A stretch of DNA of 64,000 bases from Adineta vaga (Eukaryota > Rotifera). The position numbers and the translations under genes were made by a program. The DNA lies in the NCBI GenBank assembly GCA_021613535.1, contig CP075495.1, positions 8,556,001 to 8,620,000 of the forward strand. Direction: 5' to 3'. Under the pieces are notes generated by a model that searched no databases, was not told the DNA's origin, and worked only from the letters and a program-made list of their open reading frames with translations. This document shows, in pieces, positions 63,467 through 64,000 of the stretch. Numbering within the stretch: position 1 is the first letter of the stretch; each line of letters opens with the position of its first letter.

Positions 63467-64000
63467 ATTGTTCTAATCTGTTTTGTGTTCATGTTATATT
63501 TCGACCTCTGATTTTGATGATAAAATAAGAATGATGTTAGAATAAAATGAAAGTATTTGATTGAATCTTTACTGTTCATTAATCAATATGTCACATAAGG
63601 CTAATACAACATCACTGCATCATACAATAGGAAAAATCATTTAAAAAAAACGTTGAAATAGAAATAATATCACATTCTGATTGTGAACTATATTTATAGA
63701 CTCGTTCAATGCAAATCATACACTTATTTCTTTAAAGTACAGCGATGTCTACATAATCAATTGTAATATTTTCCAATTCTATCTATAACAATCCTGTCAT
63801 GTTTATTATTAATGAAAATGTATTCTAAATAAATAAAATTCGATTTTACTCAATTCAAAAAGAAGCACAGCTAAATCTAAAATTTAATTAGTTTCGTCTT
63901 TTTTCTTTTCGAATATATTAAGTAGAAAATCAATTAATTTTCCGTTCTTCTTTTCAATCAAACTTTTTCCTATTGGTTAAAATAAAAACAAGAAGAATTT
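63467..64000. other. 3' flank of the channel gene
   Basis: AT-rich sequence with AATAAA motifs near 63541 and 63830. No further gene is seen before the window ends. Confidence 0.5.

Overview
The window looks like nuclear DNA of a small invertebrate, most likely a bdelloid rotifer. The reasons are strongly AT-rich non-coding DNA, dense genes, many introns of about 45-70 nt with GT-AG ends, animal-specific genes (coronin, BAZ1B/WSTF, Pur, TRPA-type channel, sphingolipid desaturases, granulin), two F-box/LRR-like orphan proteins, and acceptor-like sites just upstream of several start codons, as expected in a lineage with spliced-leader trans-splicing. Species-level assignment is inference. No rRNA, tRNA, CRISPR array or intact transposon was recognised.

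Layout: 1004-3714 coronin with two alternative last exons (+); 4203-6050 ER co-chaperone DNAJB11 (+); 7831-8640 unrecognised five-exon gene (-); 9990-10669 calmodulin (-), divergent from 11345-12873 Pur-alpha type protein (+); 13809-19070 BAZ1B/WSTF-like chromatin protein (+); 21227-23003 F-box-like protein (-); 24388-25310 damaged orphan gene (-); 26075-26760 orphan gene (-); 27155-27960 secreted Cu/Zn superoxide dismutase (-); 29484-29807 one-domain granulin (-); 30000-31956 Ser/Thr-rich orphan (-); 32247-33341 orphan (+); 34997-35745 catechol-type O-methyltransferase (+); 36560-38781 PID/PTB-like protein (+); 38927-39919 single-pass membrane protein (-); 42094-43623 Cys-rich secreted protein with a 1.1-kb intron (+); 44422-44646 orphan exon relic (-); 47467-48261 second F-box/LRR-like gene (-); 52260-53761 and 54896-56215 two convergent sphingolipid delta-4 desaturase paralogues; 58743-63466 TRPA-like ankyrin channel with a one-base frame break (+).

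These are ordinary nuclear genes, each with its own function (actin dynamics, ER folding, calcium signalling, chromatin, antioxidant defence, ceramide synthesis, sensory channel), not an operon-like system. Exon models were built by hand from splice signals, reading phase and protein similarity. For most multi-exon genes the summed exon length is a multiple of three, which supports the models. The most notable points are the paired alternative coiled-coil exons of coronin, the desaturase pair with different intron sets, a BAZ1B homologue with two PHD fingers and no bromodomain, and two clusters of a short AAATCAGGA-like repeat that bracket 2.7 kb next to an F-box gene and an orphan coding fragment.
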